From: Methylococcaceae bacterium
GTDB taxonomy: Bacteria > Pseudomonadota > Gammaproteobacteria > Methylococcales > Methylomonadaceae
Assembly (NCBI GenBank): GCA_028748685.1
Contig: JAJRDU010000123.1
Span: 1-37,023, forward strand
Direction of reading: 5' to 3'
DNA length: 37,023 nt
In this document: piece after piece, positions 16,320 through 25,155 of the stretch
Layout: each line of letters starts with the position of its first letter
How positions within the stretch are numbered: position 1 is the stretch's first letter
Program-made: the position numbers and the translations under genes
Notes under the pieces: generated by a model
What the model was told of the DNA's origin: nothing
The model's database searches: none
What the model saw: only the letters and a program-made list of their open reading frames with translations

Positions 16320-16495
16320 TTAATTCAACCCGGCGATGGTAAAAAGTTTTCATTATCTCCGGAAGATGTCGGCTCGAGCTTCGGGTACAACTGGTGGGCG
16401 AAGCCGGTTTTTAGCGCCGGGGTACATTGGGTTACATGCTCTCAACGGCGCTCGCCCCGTTGAAAATGCCGCCAGTATTTGCACGCTGATGTAGA

Positions 16496-18556
16496 TTATC
16501 CACTCTCGTGGTTTTCAGCGACCTTCACCCAAGCGCGGAGGATCTCCGCTACGCTCCATGCCTGAGCGATACAGCCTCGTGGGGTGAACAAGCCTTCGGC
16601 ATCGAAAACTTCGCTGACGGAGCCGATGCAGGCTTCATGCAAATGTCTCTCCAGTAATTGATCCAGAAAGTCGCGCGCATCTTTTCGCTGGTCGGGATAA
16701 ACGCGTAACCAGGCATCGATGTAGGGCCCCAGTAGCCAGGGCCAGACCGTGCCTTGGTGATAAGAGGCATCGCGGGCGCGCAGGTCGCCATGGTAATGGG
16801 ATTTATAGTCGGGATGATCCGGGGACAAGGTTCTAAGCCCAACCGGCGTCAACAGCCGATTCTTGATAGTCTGAAATACCGATTGCCAATGCACCTGATC
16901 CAATACCGGATGGGATAACGATAGCGCGAACACTTGATTGGGCCGACACGCCGCGTCGTTTTCACCGTTTTCACCGTCGACCACATCGTACAGGTGTCCA
17001 GTCTGGGCATTCCAAAACCGTTGATTAAAGCTAAGCCGGGTGACATCGGCTAGCGTTGCAAACTCGCTCACGCCTGGGCCCGAGTTTTCCTCACGCATCC
17101 ATTTTTCCATCAGGCGCAGCGCGTTGTACCACAAGGCATTGATTTCAACCGCTTTGCCGCGCCGCGGCGTAACGACCCAATCGCCTAATTTGGCGTCCAT
17201 CCAGGTCAACGCGTAACGCGGATCGCCCTGGACCAGCAGACCGTCGCCGGGATCGCAATGAATACCAAAGCTCGTGCCCCGAATGTGATGTTCGATGATA
17301 TCCAACAGCTTGGGCAGCAATTCCTTGAGCAAAGCCCGATCGCCGGTATGCTCGATATAACGATCCAGCGCATGGAAAAACCAGAGCGTCGCATCGGCGG
17401 TGTAATACACGCCCTCGCTTTCACCTTCCGGGAACAAGTTGGGAATCAGGCCGTCACGCAGATGATGGGCAAAAGTGCGCAGAATGTGTCCCGCCTCGGT
17501 ATGCCGTCCTGTCGTCAGCGTCAGGCCTTCGAGGCTAATCATGGTGTCCCGTCCCCAATCGGTAAACCAGTGGTAACCGGCAATGATGGTGCGCACATCG
17601 CCGCCGGTTGCACAGATACGAGACGTTTCGCTACCCCGTTCGACCGGCGCGATAATAAACTGATCGGCTGCCAGCACCAGTTGCTTGGCCAAGCCTTTAG
17701 CCAATTCCGGTCGAGCCGCCGCCAGTAAACGTCGACGCCGTTCCAGTTCGGCCTGAAACGTTTCCTCAGGCGACAGCGCCAGGGTGCTTTCCCGGCTTTC
17801 AGAAGAAGCTATCAAGGTCACATCTTTACCGGCGGCAAGATCAACGCGAAAATATCCGGGGCTCCACAGATTTCCCTGGGCTTCGTAGCCTCTTTGCCCT
17901 TCTATACGGTAAAGAATGTCGCTAAAGCGTTTGGCTTCAATCGTGAATGCCGGGTTCTCGCCATCGACGTATAGCCGTAGGGGCGGAATTAAAAACCCAT
18001 GGATTTCCAAACGTCCGGCGGAGGCTTTGAGATCATAAGACTCCATCGGGAAGCCTTCGGCCAAGGAAGCCTCATGACGACGAAAATGCACGGCTAAACG
18101 CATCTTGAGCCGTACCGGCCCTGTTCCCGAAACCAGGCGATACCGCACCAGAACCGTATTGCTCATATAAGGCATCATGATCCATTTTTCGATTACATGG
18201 CCTGCCAGTTCATAGCGCCATACCGGCAAGCCGGATTCCAGGCGAAACTCGCGCAGACTGGACATGCCTTGTAGATCGAGCGATCCGTCCGCCAATTCGA
18301 TGCCGCCTATTTTCTGGCTGCTGCCGTCGGGAAACCGCACCAACTCACTGAATTGATTGAGCATCACGAAACGGCCTCGAGGATCGGAAAGCGCGGCGGT
18401 TAAAAGGCTGTGGAAACGGCGGGTGGGCACGCCCGAGATGGTTCCGGACGCATAGCCTCCAAGGCCGTTGGTGACTAACCATTCGCGATTAAGCAACGCT
18501 TCCTGCTCGGCAGGCTCCCCCGTCCAATGGGTTCGAATAACGATATCACTGTTCAT
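16496..18556 (-). CDS. Glycogen debranching enzyme family (amylo-alpha-1,6-glucosidase, GH133-like)
   Basis: A 686-residue cytoplasmic enzyme expected to hydrolyse alpha-1,6 branches of glycogen-like glucans. The N-terminal beta-sandwich domain (about 10-260) opens with the typical NREWLVTNGLGGYASGTISG, followed by PTRRFHSLL. The (alpha/alpha)6 C-terminal domain contains WFTDWGRDTMISLEGLTL near residue 340 and RDASYHQGTVWPWLLGPY near 600. The ATG at 18556 is preferred to 18565 because AAGGAAG then lies at a good distance. It overlaps the 3' end of treZ by 11 nt, so the two form an operon. Paired with TreZ it suggests processing of branched maltodextrins for trehalose or storage turnover. Confidence 0.9.
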   Translation of the reverse strand: MNSDIVIRTHWTGEPAEQEALLNREWLVTNGLGGYASGTISGVPTRRFHSLLTAALSDPRGRFVMLNQFSELVRFPDGSSQKIGGIELADGSLDLQGMSSLREFRLESGLPVWRYELAGHVIEKWIMMPYMSNTVLVRYRLVSGTGPVRLKMRLAVHFRRHEASLAEGFPMESYDLKASAGRLEIHGFLIPPLRLYVDGENPAFTIEAKRFSDILYRIEGQRGYEAQGNLWSPGYFRVDLAAGKDVTLIASSESRESTLALSPEETFQAELERRRRLLAAARPELAKGLAKQLVLAADQFIIAPVERGSETSRICATGGDVRTIIAGYHWFTDWGRDTMISLEGLTLTTGRHTEAGHILRTFAHHLRDGLIPNLFPEGESEGVYYTADATLWFFHALDRYIEHTGDRALLKELLPKLLDIIEHHIRGTSFGIHCDPGDGLLVQGDPRYALTWMDAKLGDWVVTPRRGKAVEINALWYNALRLMEKWMREENSGPGVSEFATLADVTRLSFNQRFWNAQTGHLYDVVDGENGENDAACRPNQVFALSLSHPVLDQVHWQSVFQTIKNRLLTPVGLRTLSPDHPDYKSHYHGDLRARDASYHQGTVWPWLLGPYIDAWLRVYPDQRKDARDFLDQLLERHLHEACIGSVSEVFDAEGLFTPRGCIAQAWSVAEILRAWVKVAENHESG

Positions 18557-20495
18557 GATCAACATCTTCCTTTGCTTGGATAATAGGATGTAGCACCACA
18601 GCGGATTCGCCTTGAAGATACCACAGACCTTTCATGGGCCAGGGCGGCATGCCCATGCCGCCATAACGAGGATCGTCGCTGAACCACATGGCATCCCAAA
18701 CACAGCCCTTCGGAGCAGCCAATAGCGGTTCCGGCGCTGGAACCAGATGAAGATCCCGGCTCAGGTTAACCAATAAAAGACGGTCGTCACCCGGATTCTC
18801 CCCGAAAAAACGTATCACCCATGCGTCCTGGCTAAGCACTGCGCCATCGATACGGTTACTTTGCTGGCTGGACTTAAACACCGGATCGTTACGGCGCAGG
18901 CTTAACAAATCGCAATGCAAGGCATAGGCTTCCTGATGCAGATTTCGTTCATTCAAGTCCAGTTTTGAAGTGGTAAAGGTTTGCGGGTCGCCTGGGTCAG
19001 GCAGTCTGGCCTGCATTTCCGGGGTTGCCAAGGCACGAAATTGGGCCAGAAAACCAGAGCGTCCTCGCGCCACCAAATGGGCAATTTCACTTTTATGGTC
19101 GGCAAAATAAAAGAACGGACTGCTGGCGGCAAACTCCTGGCCTTGAAACAACATCGGCGTCTGCGGCGCCAACAGGAACAAGGTTGTCAAAGCCCGGTAG
19201 CGGTTAGGACTGGTCAATACATGGACACGCTTGCCACTGCCGGAATTGGCCAATTGATCGTGATTTTGGATGAAGTTGACGAACTTGGCCGGAAGCATGT
19301 CCAGCCCTGGGGTTCCGCGTGTATTGTTTTGCCACGAATACCATTGACCCTGGTACAAAAAACCGCGCTTCAATGTGGATATAAATTCCTGGGCGACACC
19401 CCGGTAATCGCTATAGTAAGCATCCGCGCGCCCTGTCATCGCTACCATGGCGGTATGGTGGAAATCGTCGTTCCATAATGCGTCCAGGCCGAAGCCACCG
19501 TGTACGGGAGGCAAAAACAATTTTGCATCCTGCGGCTCATTTTCGCCGACGATAAAGGGCTTGCGCGGAGCTCCGGCGCTACGCACCGCCTTCGCGATGG
19601 CGGCAATAATATTTTCAGCGGAACTGTCAAAAATTTGCTGGGTTGCGTCAAGCCGTAGGCCGTCAAGGTGGAACTCTTTGATCCAATAGGCACTGTTGGC
19701 GAGCACATACTCACGCACTGCGTCCGAGTTCGGCCCGTCAAAATTCAGTGCGTCGCCCCAGTCGGACTGATAGCGGGCGGAAATGTAATCGCTGGAGAAT
19801 TTCGATAGATAATTACCATCCGGGCCCAAATGATTGAAGACCACATCCAGAATCACGCCGAGACCCACGGCATGAGCCTGGTTAACAAAATAGCGAAATT
19901 CGTCCGGGGTTCCGTAAAGCCGTGTCGGCGCAAACAAATTGACACCGTCATATCCCCAGCCGAACCGGCCCGGAAAGTCGGCCACCGGCATGATTTCCAA
20001 TACCGTAATGCCCAATGCGGCTAGCTCTGGCAGTTCCTTGGCCGCCGCGAGCCAATTGCCGTCATGCGTAAACGTGCCGATATGCATTTCATAAATGACC
20101 TGGCCATGGGCTGCAATTCCCGGCCAGGCGGCGTCCGTCCAGTCGAAAGTTAAAGCATCGACCACTTGCGACGGTCCGTGCGGACCCTGGGGTTGAAAAC
20201 GCGAGGCGGGATCGGGGTATGGTTGCGGGTCGTCATCCAGCAGGTAGCGGTACAGGCTTCCTACGCAAGCATCAGGCAAAATGATCGAAAAATAACCGTT
20301 GCCTTCACTTTGCAGTTCAATTTCGGTCGGTGGATGGGGAGAATCAACATCTTCACCCAGTGCATTAATGACCAGTTTCACCGTCTTTCTTTCGGGTGCC
20401 CAGACTCGAAAATGCACGCCTTTTCCGGGCACTCGCTCCGCCCCGATTGGAAATCGGCGACCATTGACTAACTCGGTAGTGATCTGTTCGCTCAT
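18546..20495 (-). CDS. treZ: Malto-oligosyltrehalose trehalohydrolase (GH13)
   Basis: A 649-residue enzyme that releases trehalose from maltooligosyl-trehalose. After a carbohydrate-binding module-like N-terminus (VHFRVWAPERKTVKL) comes the GH13 barrel: YPDPASRFQPQGPHGPSQVV is the TreZ hallmark, then nucleophile D283 in LRLDATQ, acid/base E318 in VGENEP, and stabilising D413 in IQNHDQ. The ATG at 20495 has GGAG upstream and fits the family N-terminus. TreZ normally works with TreY; no treY lies in this window, and the partner gene here is a debranching enzyme. The upstream region is filled with repeats, including a partial duplication of the sequence around the treZ start. Confidence 0.93.
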   Translation of the reverse strand: MSEQITTELVNGRRFPIGAERVPGKGVHFRVWAPERKTVKLVINALGEDVDSPHPPTEIELQSEGNGYFSIILPDACVGSLYRYLLDDDPQPYPDPASRFQPQGPHGPSQVVDALTFDWTDAAWPGIAAHGQVIYEMHIGTFTHDGNWLAAAKELPELAALGITVLEIMPVADFPGRFGWGYDGVNLFAPTRLYGTPDEFRYFVNQAHAVGLGVILDVVFNHLGPDGNYLSKFSSDYISARYQSDWGDALNFDGPNSDAVREYVLANSAYWIKEFHLDGLRLDATQQIFDSSAENIIAAIAKAVRSAGAPRKPFIVGENEPQDAKLFLPPVHGGFGLDALWNDDFHHTAMVAMTGRADAYYSDYRGVAQEFISTLKRGFLYQGQWYSWQNNTRGTPGLDMLPAKFVNFIQNHDQLANSGSGKRVHVLTSPNRYRALTTLFLLAPQTPMLFQGQEFAASSPFFYFADHKSEIAHLVARGRSGFLAQFRALATPEMQARLPDPGDPQTFTTSKLDLNERNLHQEAYALHCDLLSLRRNDPVFKSSQQSNRIDGAVLSQDAWVIRFFGENPGDDRLLLVNLSRDLHLVPAPEPLLAAPKGCVWDAMWFSDDPRYGGMGMPPWPMKGLWYLQGESAVVLHPIIQAKEDVDHEQ

Positions 20496-20658
20496 GATTG
20501 TTGCTCCAAGTAAACCACTCAAAAGTAGGATGTGCTGAACAACGTGAAGCGCATCGTTCGCTATCGATACCCTCTAGGGCACGAGTGCGCTTCGTGCCTC
20601 ATCGTCCTACACACTGTTTGCCCATGATTGTTACTCCAAAGTACGCCGTTCAAAAAGT
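20493..20658. repeat. Diverged direct repeat of the treZ start region flanking a hairpin
   Basis: CATGATTGTTGCTCCAAGTA (from 20493, the treZ start and ribosome site in reverse) recurs as CATGATTGTTACTCCAAAGT (from 20623), and similarity continues for about 35 nt. Between the copies is a GTAGGATG...CATCGTCCTAC hairpin-type repeat (about 20527-20612). The pattern looks like an old insertion or local duplication just upstream of treZ. Confidence 0.55.
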
Positions 20659-20685
20659 CAAATATTGCGATTTCAAAATTTCAAA

Positions 20686-21047
20686 GGGTGCGATTCAAAC
20701 TAAGGCGTAAATTAACGAAACGCTCCGCGAAGCTGATTTTAAGTCGGTTCTCGGACCGACAGCCGAGTTGCTTTCTTTTGCTCGGCCAAAAGAAAGCAAC
20801 CAAAGAAAAGGCCGCCCCGATACCGCCTGGGTCCTGCGCTTCTCGCATTTAGCGAGGGTTTTCGGAAGGGCTATCCTTAGCCCTCCGAAAACGAGCGGCA
20901 TCCCTGCCGCTCCCCTGGCGGGCTATTCTCGCCAAATGCTGTGATGCTCGGGGCGGTATAAGGGGATTAACCCCATGCCTTCGGCATTTTTCCGCTTCGC
21001 GGTTTTATTTCAGACAAAAGAATTCCGCCTCAGTTTGAATCGCACCC
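20686..21047. mobile_element. MITE-like element (362 bp, 22-bp terminal inverted repeats)
   Basis: The ends are GGGTGCGATTCAAACTAAGG... (20686-20707) and its reverse complement (21026-21047), 21 of 22 positions matching. The interior has no gene but several nested hairpins: AGGGCTATCCTTAGCCCT, GAGCGGCATCCCTGCCGCTC, and ATGCC-TTCG-GCAT followed by TTTT (20975-20991). No target duplication is evident at the ends. It fills most of the 563-nt gap between treZ and mshG. The interior GGCCAAAAGAAAGCAACC stretch is a motif common in repeated elements of proteobacteria. Confidence 0.65.
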
Positions 21048-21085
21048 GCATGAACGGGCTTCTGTGCTTTCAACTGCTTTTTATG

Positions 21086-22309
21086 TTAACGGTGCATATT
21101 GGTCGATAAATCCCACATCGGCAGAAATATCCCCAACGCCAGCCCCAGCACCATGATGCCGATGACGATAATTAAGAACGGCTCGATGACGCTGGACAGG
21201 TTCTTGAGATCGACATCGATCTCGCCTTCGTAAAAATCGGCCACTTCCTGCAACATCTCTCCTATGTTTCCGGATTCCTCGCCGACCATGATCATCTGTA
21301 TCACCAGTGGCGGAAACAAGCCTATGCTCCTGGCCATGCGGCTGATGCTGTCGCCTTTTTCGATGCCGATCCGCATCCGGTGCAGCTTGGCGCCGATGTA
21401 TTCGTTGCCCACCGCCCTGGAGACGATGGCGATGCCTTGAATCAAGGGCACACCGGCATCAAGCACCATCGCGAACGAGCGGGAGAAGCGTTCCATGGTG
21501 GCGCGCTCGATGATGCCGCCGACGGCCGGTATTTTCAGCAGCAGCCAGTGCCATTGCTTGATGCCTTCCGGCGTGGAGATGTACTTTCGGACTACAACCA
21601 AGACCGCCAGCAAACAGAAGACGATATGCGGCCAGTAATGAACGCTGAAATCGGAGATAGCCATCAGCATCCGGGTTTGCCAGGGCAGTTCCGCCCCCAT
21701 TTTGTCGAATACGCCTTTAAACGCCGGAATCACATAGATATTGACGATCACCATCGCCACGCTAATCGCCACGATCACCATGCTGGGATAGCGTAGCGCG
21801 GATTTGATGCGGTTCTGGGTTTCCTTTTCCCGTTCCAGATAACGGCTGATTTGCCAGAAAGCCTGTTCCAGGCCGCCCGTGGTTTCGCCGACATTGACGA
21901 TGCTGACCAGTAGCAGGGGGAAAATTCTGCCGTGCTGCGACATGGCCTGGGACAGCGATTGCCCCGCTTCCAGCTTGCGGGCGACACCTTGCAAGGTATG
22001 TCTCATGGCGATGTTGCGGCTGGAATCGGCCAGGCTGTTGATGGCGCGAATCAGCGATACGCCGGCCTTGGTCAGACTGTACATCTGGCGGCTGAACAGG
22101 ATCAGGTCGTTGATGTTGATGCTTTGTAGCGCCCGCCAGTAGGTGAATCGCTTTAATAAATCGGCATCGTCTTTCGCCGCTTCGATGGCTATGGGGATCA
22201 GGCCGCGACTGTTAAGGGTCTGGGCTACAGTTTGCGCAGACTCAGCCACCAGCGTACCGGCGATCAATTTGCCGGCGTTGTTGCGGGCCTTGTAAGCGAA
22301 GTTGGGCAT
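21086..22309 (-). CDS. mshG: MSHA pilus inner-membrane platform protein (GspF/PilC family)
   Basis: A 407-residue inner-membrane protein that forms the assembly platform on which the ATPase acts. It opens with the family signature MPNFAYKARNNAGKLIAGTL and holds two GspF repeats (about 70-195 and 270-395). Three membrane regions are clear (about 170-195, 220-240, 375-398). The start follows the mshE stop by one nucleotide. It is the last msh gene visible; the mshF-B-A-C-D pilin genes expected next in Vibrio-type loci are absent, and a repeat-filled gap follows. Confidence 0.93.
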   Translation of the reverse strand: MPNFAYKARNNAGKLIAGTLVAESAQTVAQTLNSRGLIPIAIEAAKDDADLLKRFTYWRALQSININDLILFSRQMYSLTKAGVSLIRAINSLADSSRNIAMRHTLQGVARKLEAGQSLSQAMSQHGRIFPLLLVSIVNVGETTGGLEQAFWQISRYLEREKETQNRIKSALRYPSMVIVAISVAMVIVNIYVIPAFKGVFDKMGAELPWQTRMLMAISDFSVHYWPHIVFCLLAVLVVVRKYISTPEGIKQWHWLLLKIPAVGGIIERATMERFSRSFAMVLDAGVPLIQGIAIVSRAVGNEYIGAKLHRMRIGIEKGDSISRMARSIGLFPPLVIQMIMVGEESGNIGEMLQEVADFYEGEIDVDLKNLSSVIEPFLIIVIGIMVLGLALGIFLPMWDLSTNMHR

Positions 22310-22310
22310 C

Positions 22311-24008
22311 TTAAATTTCCGAGATGCGCATGATTTCGTGCAGCGTGGTCTTGCCTTGCTTGACTAGCTCCAAGGCCTGTTCCGAAAAGGTCTTGAAACC
22401 CGGCGTGCAGCGCGCGGCGGTGATGAAGGCCGAGGAATCGTTGCGGCGCAGGGCATCCAGGGTGTTGTGGCCCAGTTCCAGCAGTTCGTAGACGCCGATT
22501 CGGCCCCGATAGCCCACGTGGTTGCAATGCTGGCAGCCGGCACCCTTCTTGAAGACGATGTCGCCTGAGCGAATGTTGAAGGCTCTTTCCAGCCATATGC
22601 TTTGGCCCTCCTTGATTTCGACGGTCTGGGCGCAGCGGTCGCAAATCTTTCTGACCAGACGCTGGGCGATGATGACTTTCAGGGCCCCGGCCAGGATGTA
22701 GCCTTCGATGCCCATGTCCAGTAGCCGGGTGGCGGTTTCCACCGCGCCGTTGGTGTGCAAGGTCGAGAATACCAAATGCCCCGTGATCGAGGCGCGCACG
22801 GCGATTTCAGCGGTTTCCCGGTCGCGGATCTCGCCGACCAGAATCACGTCGGGATCCTGACGTAGCGCGGAACGCAGCACGCTGGCAAAGGTCATGCCTA
22901 TCTTGTCGTTGATCTGCGACTGATTGATGCGCGGAAGACTGTATTCCACCGGGTCCTCGGCGGTGATGATCTTGGTCTGCGGGTAATTGACCGCCGACAG
23001 CGCCGCATAAAGGGTGGTAGTCTTGCCGCTGCCGGTGGGGCCGGTGACCAGGATCAGGCCGTGCGGATTGCGGATGTGAGCCTTGAAACGCTCCAATAAA
23101 TCGGGCGGCATGCCCAGCTGTTCCAGGTCGAGCAGGCCCTTGGATTGGTCGAGCAGCCGCATCACCACCGACTCGCCGTGCTGAATCGGCAAGGTCGACA
23201 GCCGCACATCCAGCGTCTTGTTTTTGACCCGGATGCTGAAACGGCCGTCCTGAGGCAGGCGTTTTTCGGAGATGTTGAGGCCGCTCATCAGTTTCAAACG
23301 CACCACCAGCGCCGGGGCAATGTTGACGTTGTCCAGCACATGCTCGTTCAACACGCCGTCGATGCGCTGGCGGATGCGCAGCACATTTTCGTCGGGTTCG
23401 ATGTGAATATCGGAAGCGTTGGTTTGCACCGCGTCTTCGAAGATCGATTGCAAGAGTTTGACGACAGGGGCGTCGCTGACTTCGCTGCCGGACAACAGGG
23501 CGTTGAGGTCGAACTGGTTTTCCGCCAGTTCGTCGCTCAGCTGATCGGCGAGATTGCTGATTTCCTGGGTGCGGCGATAGGCCTGGTCGATGGCGCCCAG
23601 CAAATCGGATTCCCTGACCACGGCCTGACGGATGCGTTTTTTCAGCACCCGGCTTAGTTCGTCCAGCCCCATCAAGTCGGTGGGATCGGCCATGGCCAGT
23701 AGCACGTCGTTGGCATTGCTCTCCAGCAGCATCACCCGGAAACGGCGGGCCAGATTTTCCGGCAGTTCCCTGCAAACCTCGGGTTTGCGTTTGTATTGGG
23801 CGATGTCCAGGAACGGGATTTGCAGCTGGCGCGACAGAAAATTCAGCAAATCGGTTTCGTTGATGAAGTTCAGGTCGATCAAGGTACGGCCCAGCTTACG
23901 GCCGGTTTTCTTCTGCTCGGCCAATGCCGTCATCAATTGTTCGTGGCTGATGACGCGGTGCTGGACCAGCAGGTCGCCGATACGGATTTTCTTTTGCAGT
24001 TGTTCCAT
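22311..24008 (-). CDS. mshE: MSHA extension ATPase with N-terminal MshEN c-di-GMP-binding domain
   Basis: A 565-residue GspE/PilB-type ATPase powering pilus extension. The N-terminus (RIGDLLVQHRVISHEQLMTA, then KLGRTLIDLNFINETDLLNF) carries the paired MshEN motifs known to bind cyclic di-GMP. Then come Walker A GPTGSGKT (323-330), the Asp box ITAEDPVEY (348-356), Walker B DPDVILVGEIRD (385-396), the His box with STLHTN, and a zinc site of four cysteines (C456, C459, C492, C495). All catalytic elements are intact. The start is an ATG 7 nt after the mshN stop. Pilus assembly is therefore probably coupled to c-di-GMP level. Confidence 0.95.
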   Translation of the reverse strand: MEQLQKKIRIGDLLVQHRVISHEQLMTALAEQKKTGRKLGRTLIDLNFINETDLLNFLSRQLQIPFLDIAQYKRKPEVCRELPENLARRFRVMLLESNANDVLLAMADPTDLMGLDELSRVLKKRIRQAVVRESDLLGAIDQAYRRTQEISNLADQLSDELAENQFDLNALLSGSEVSDAPVVKLLQSIFEDAVQTNASDIHIEPDENVLRIRQRIDGVLNEHVLDNVNIAPALVVRLKLMSGLNISEKRLPQDGRFSIRVKNKTLDVRLSTLPIQHGESVVMRLLDQSKGLLDLEQLGMPPDLLERFKAHIRNPHGLILVTGPTGSGKTTTLYAALSAVNYPQTKIITAEDPVEYSLPRINQSQINDKIGMTFASVLRSALRQDPDVILVGEIRDRETAEIAVRASITGHLVFSTLHTNGAVETATRLLDMGIEGYILAGALKVIIAQRLVRKICDRCAQTVEIKEGQSIWLERAFNIRSGDIVFKKGAGCQHCNHVGYRGRIGVYELLELGHNTLDALRRNDSSAFITAARCTPGFKTFSEQALELVKQGKTTLHEIMRISEI

Positions 24009-24015
24009 AAGGTGT

Positions 24016-25155
24016 TTACTGATTTAAAGCGGTTAGCCGCTGTTTAATATAGCTTACAACCTCGGCGTTCAAGGTTTTTTTGTCCAGGGCCTGCCGATAG
24101 GACTGGGCAGCCGCCTGGCTTTGGTTCAGTTTGTCCTGGGCGATGGCCAGCCCCAGCCAGTTTTCGGCCTTGTCCGGCTGGATTTGCGTGAGCCGCTGGT
24201 AGATGCGTCCCGCTTGCGGGAAGCGCTGCAACTGCTGGTAACCAGCGGCCAGCAAGGCCAGATAGGCGCTGTCGTCCACCGTATCGGCATCGACGCGCTC
24301 GAGGATATTGACCGCCGAGCTAAAGTTTTTTTGCTGAACGTACAAATGGGCTCGGGTCTTGATGAACAGCAAATTGCTGGGGAATAAGTCCAGGCTTTCG
24401 TCGACAAACTCGCCAAGCTCGGCGTCGCGGGATTTCATCAGGGTTTGCAACAGTAAGGTGCGAGCCGGCAAGTGGCTCGGCTCTATTCGCAGAGCCTCCT
24501 TGAGGTTTTCCGTTTTCATCAGCGCCGAGGCGCTGCGTTGCGCCTGGCGATAGAGTTCTTCAGCCTGTTCGCGAGGAGTCGAGGGTTTGGCGGTCTTGGG
24601 TCTTTCCGTTAGCGCCGAAGCAGGCGGCTGACTTCGGCTTCCCTCAGCCAACGAACTTAGGTTTGGCTCAACCGACGGGATTGGGATGGCGGCCTGTTTC
24701 GAGGCGGTTGTTTGGGGCTTTTCCGCGGGTTTTGCCGGCTCGCTGACGATAGTCTGTTTGCTGTTCGGCTGGTGTTCTACCGAAGATGCCGTTGGTGTAG
24801 GGGCCATGGCGATTACCGCCGGCTCGCTTCGGCTTCGATCGGCGAGCGGAGCCGAAGGGGGCAACGGGCGCGGGCTCGGCTCGGCCAGCAGTTCCACTGT
24901 GGTCGTCGCGGCCTGTCGTGGTTCGGAAACAACGGGGATTTCGGCCGGCGATACCGCTTGTTGATCCGGTTGACTCGCTTGATTTTGATACCAGAGATAA
25001 GCCAAGGGTAAAGCGAATATGATCAAAAGCCATAGTCTGCTCATCTTGTCGCCGCTAGGTTTGGCGGTGATGCGAACCTCGAGCGCTTGCTCGGCTTTGG
25101 GATTTTGGATTTTGCGACGTTCCAAGTCGCGCAACATCTGATTGATCAAACTCAT
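24016..25155 (-). CDS. mshN: MSHA biogenesis protein MshN (TPR protein)
   Basis: A 379-residue inner-membrane protein. The cytoplasmic N-terminus MSLINQMLRDLERR is the MshN hallmark; a membrane segment follows at about 40-56, then a Pro/Ser/Thr/Ala-rich periplasmic linker (about 60-215) and tetratricopeptide-like repeats to the end (LPARTLLLQTL, AENWLGLAIAQDKLNQSQAAAQSYRQAL). The ATG at 25155 overlaps the mshM stop in ATGA; the longer upstream start at 25236 lies inside mshM and is rejected. In Vibrio-type systems MshN is thought to stabilise the secretin/ATPase complex. Confidence 0.92.
   Translation of the reverse strand: MSLINQMLRDLERRKIQNPKAEQALEVRITAKPSGDKMSRLWLLIIFALPLAYLWYQNQASQPDQQAVSPAEIPVVSEPRQAATTTVELLAEPSPRPLPPSAPLADRSRSEPAVIAMAPTPTASSVEHQPNSKQTIVSEPAKPAEKPQTTASKQAAIPIPSVEPNLSSLAEGSRSQPPASALTERPKTAKPSTPREQAEELYRQAQRSASALMKTENLKEALRIEPSHLPARTLLLQTLMKSRDAELGEFVDESLDLFPSNLLFIKTRAHLYVQQKNFSSAVNILERVDADTVDDSAYLALLAAGYQQLQRFPQAGRIYQRLTQIQPDKAENWLGLAIAQDKLNQSQAAAQSYRQALDKKTLNAEVVSYIKQRLTALNQ

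Noticed and set aside
16440-16466. CAACGG...CCGTTG hairpin after the debranching enzyme gene
   Set aside because: It has no T run on either strand, so I do not call it a terminator.
20628-20901. Small frames (QKKATKEKAAP type) in the treZ-mshG gap
   Set aside because: These lie within the structured MITE-like repeat and are often called as genes in proteobacterial genomes; they are repeat sequence, not a gene.
22807-23775. Long (322 aa) frame inside mshE on the same strand
   Set aside because: It is a shifted frame with G/R/H/P-rich composition produced by the codon bias of mshE, which is a complete canonical ATPase.
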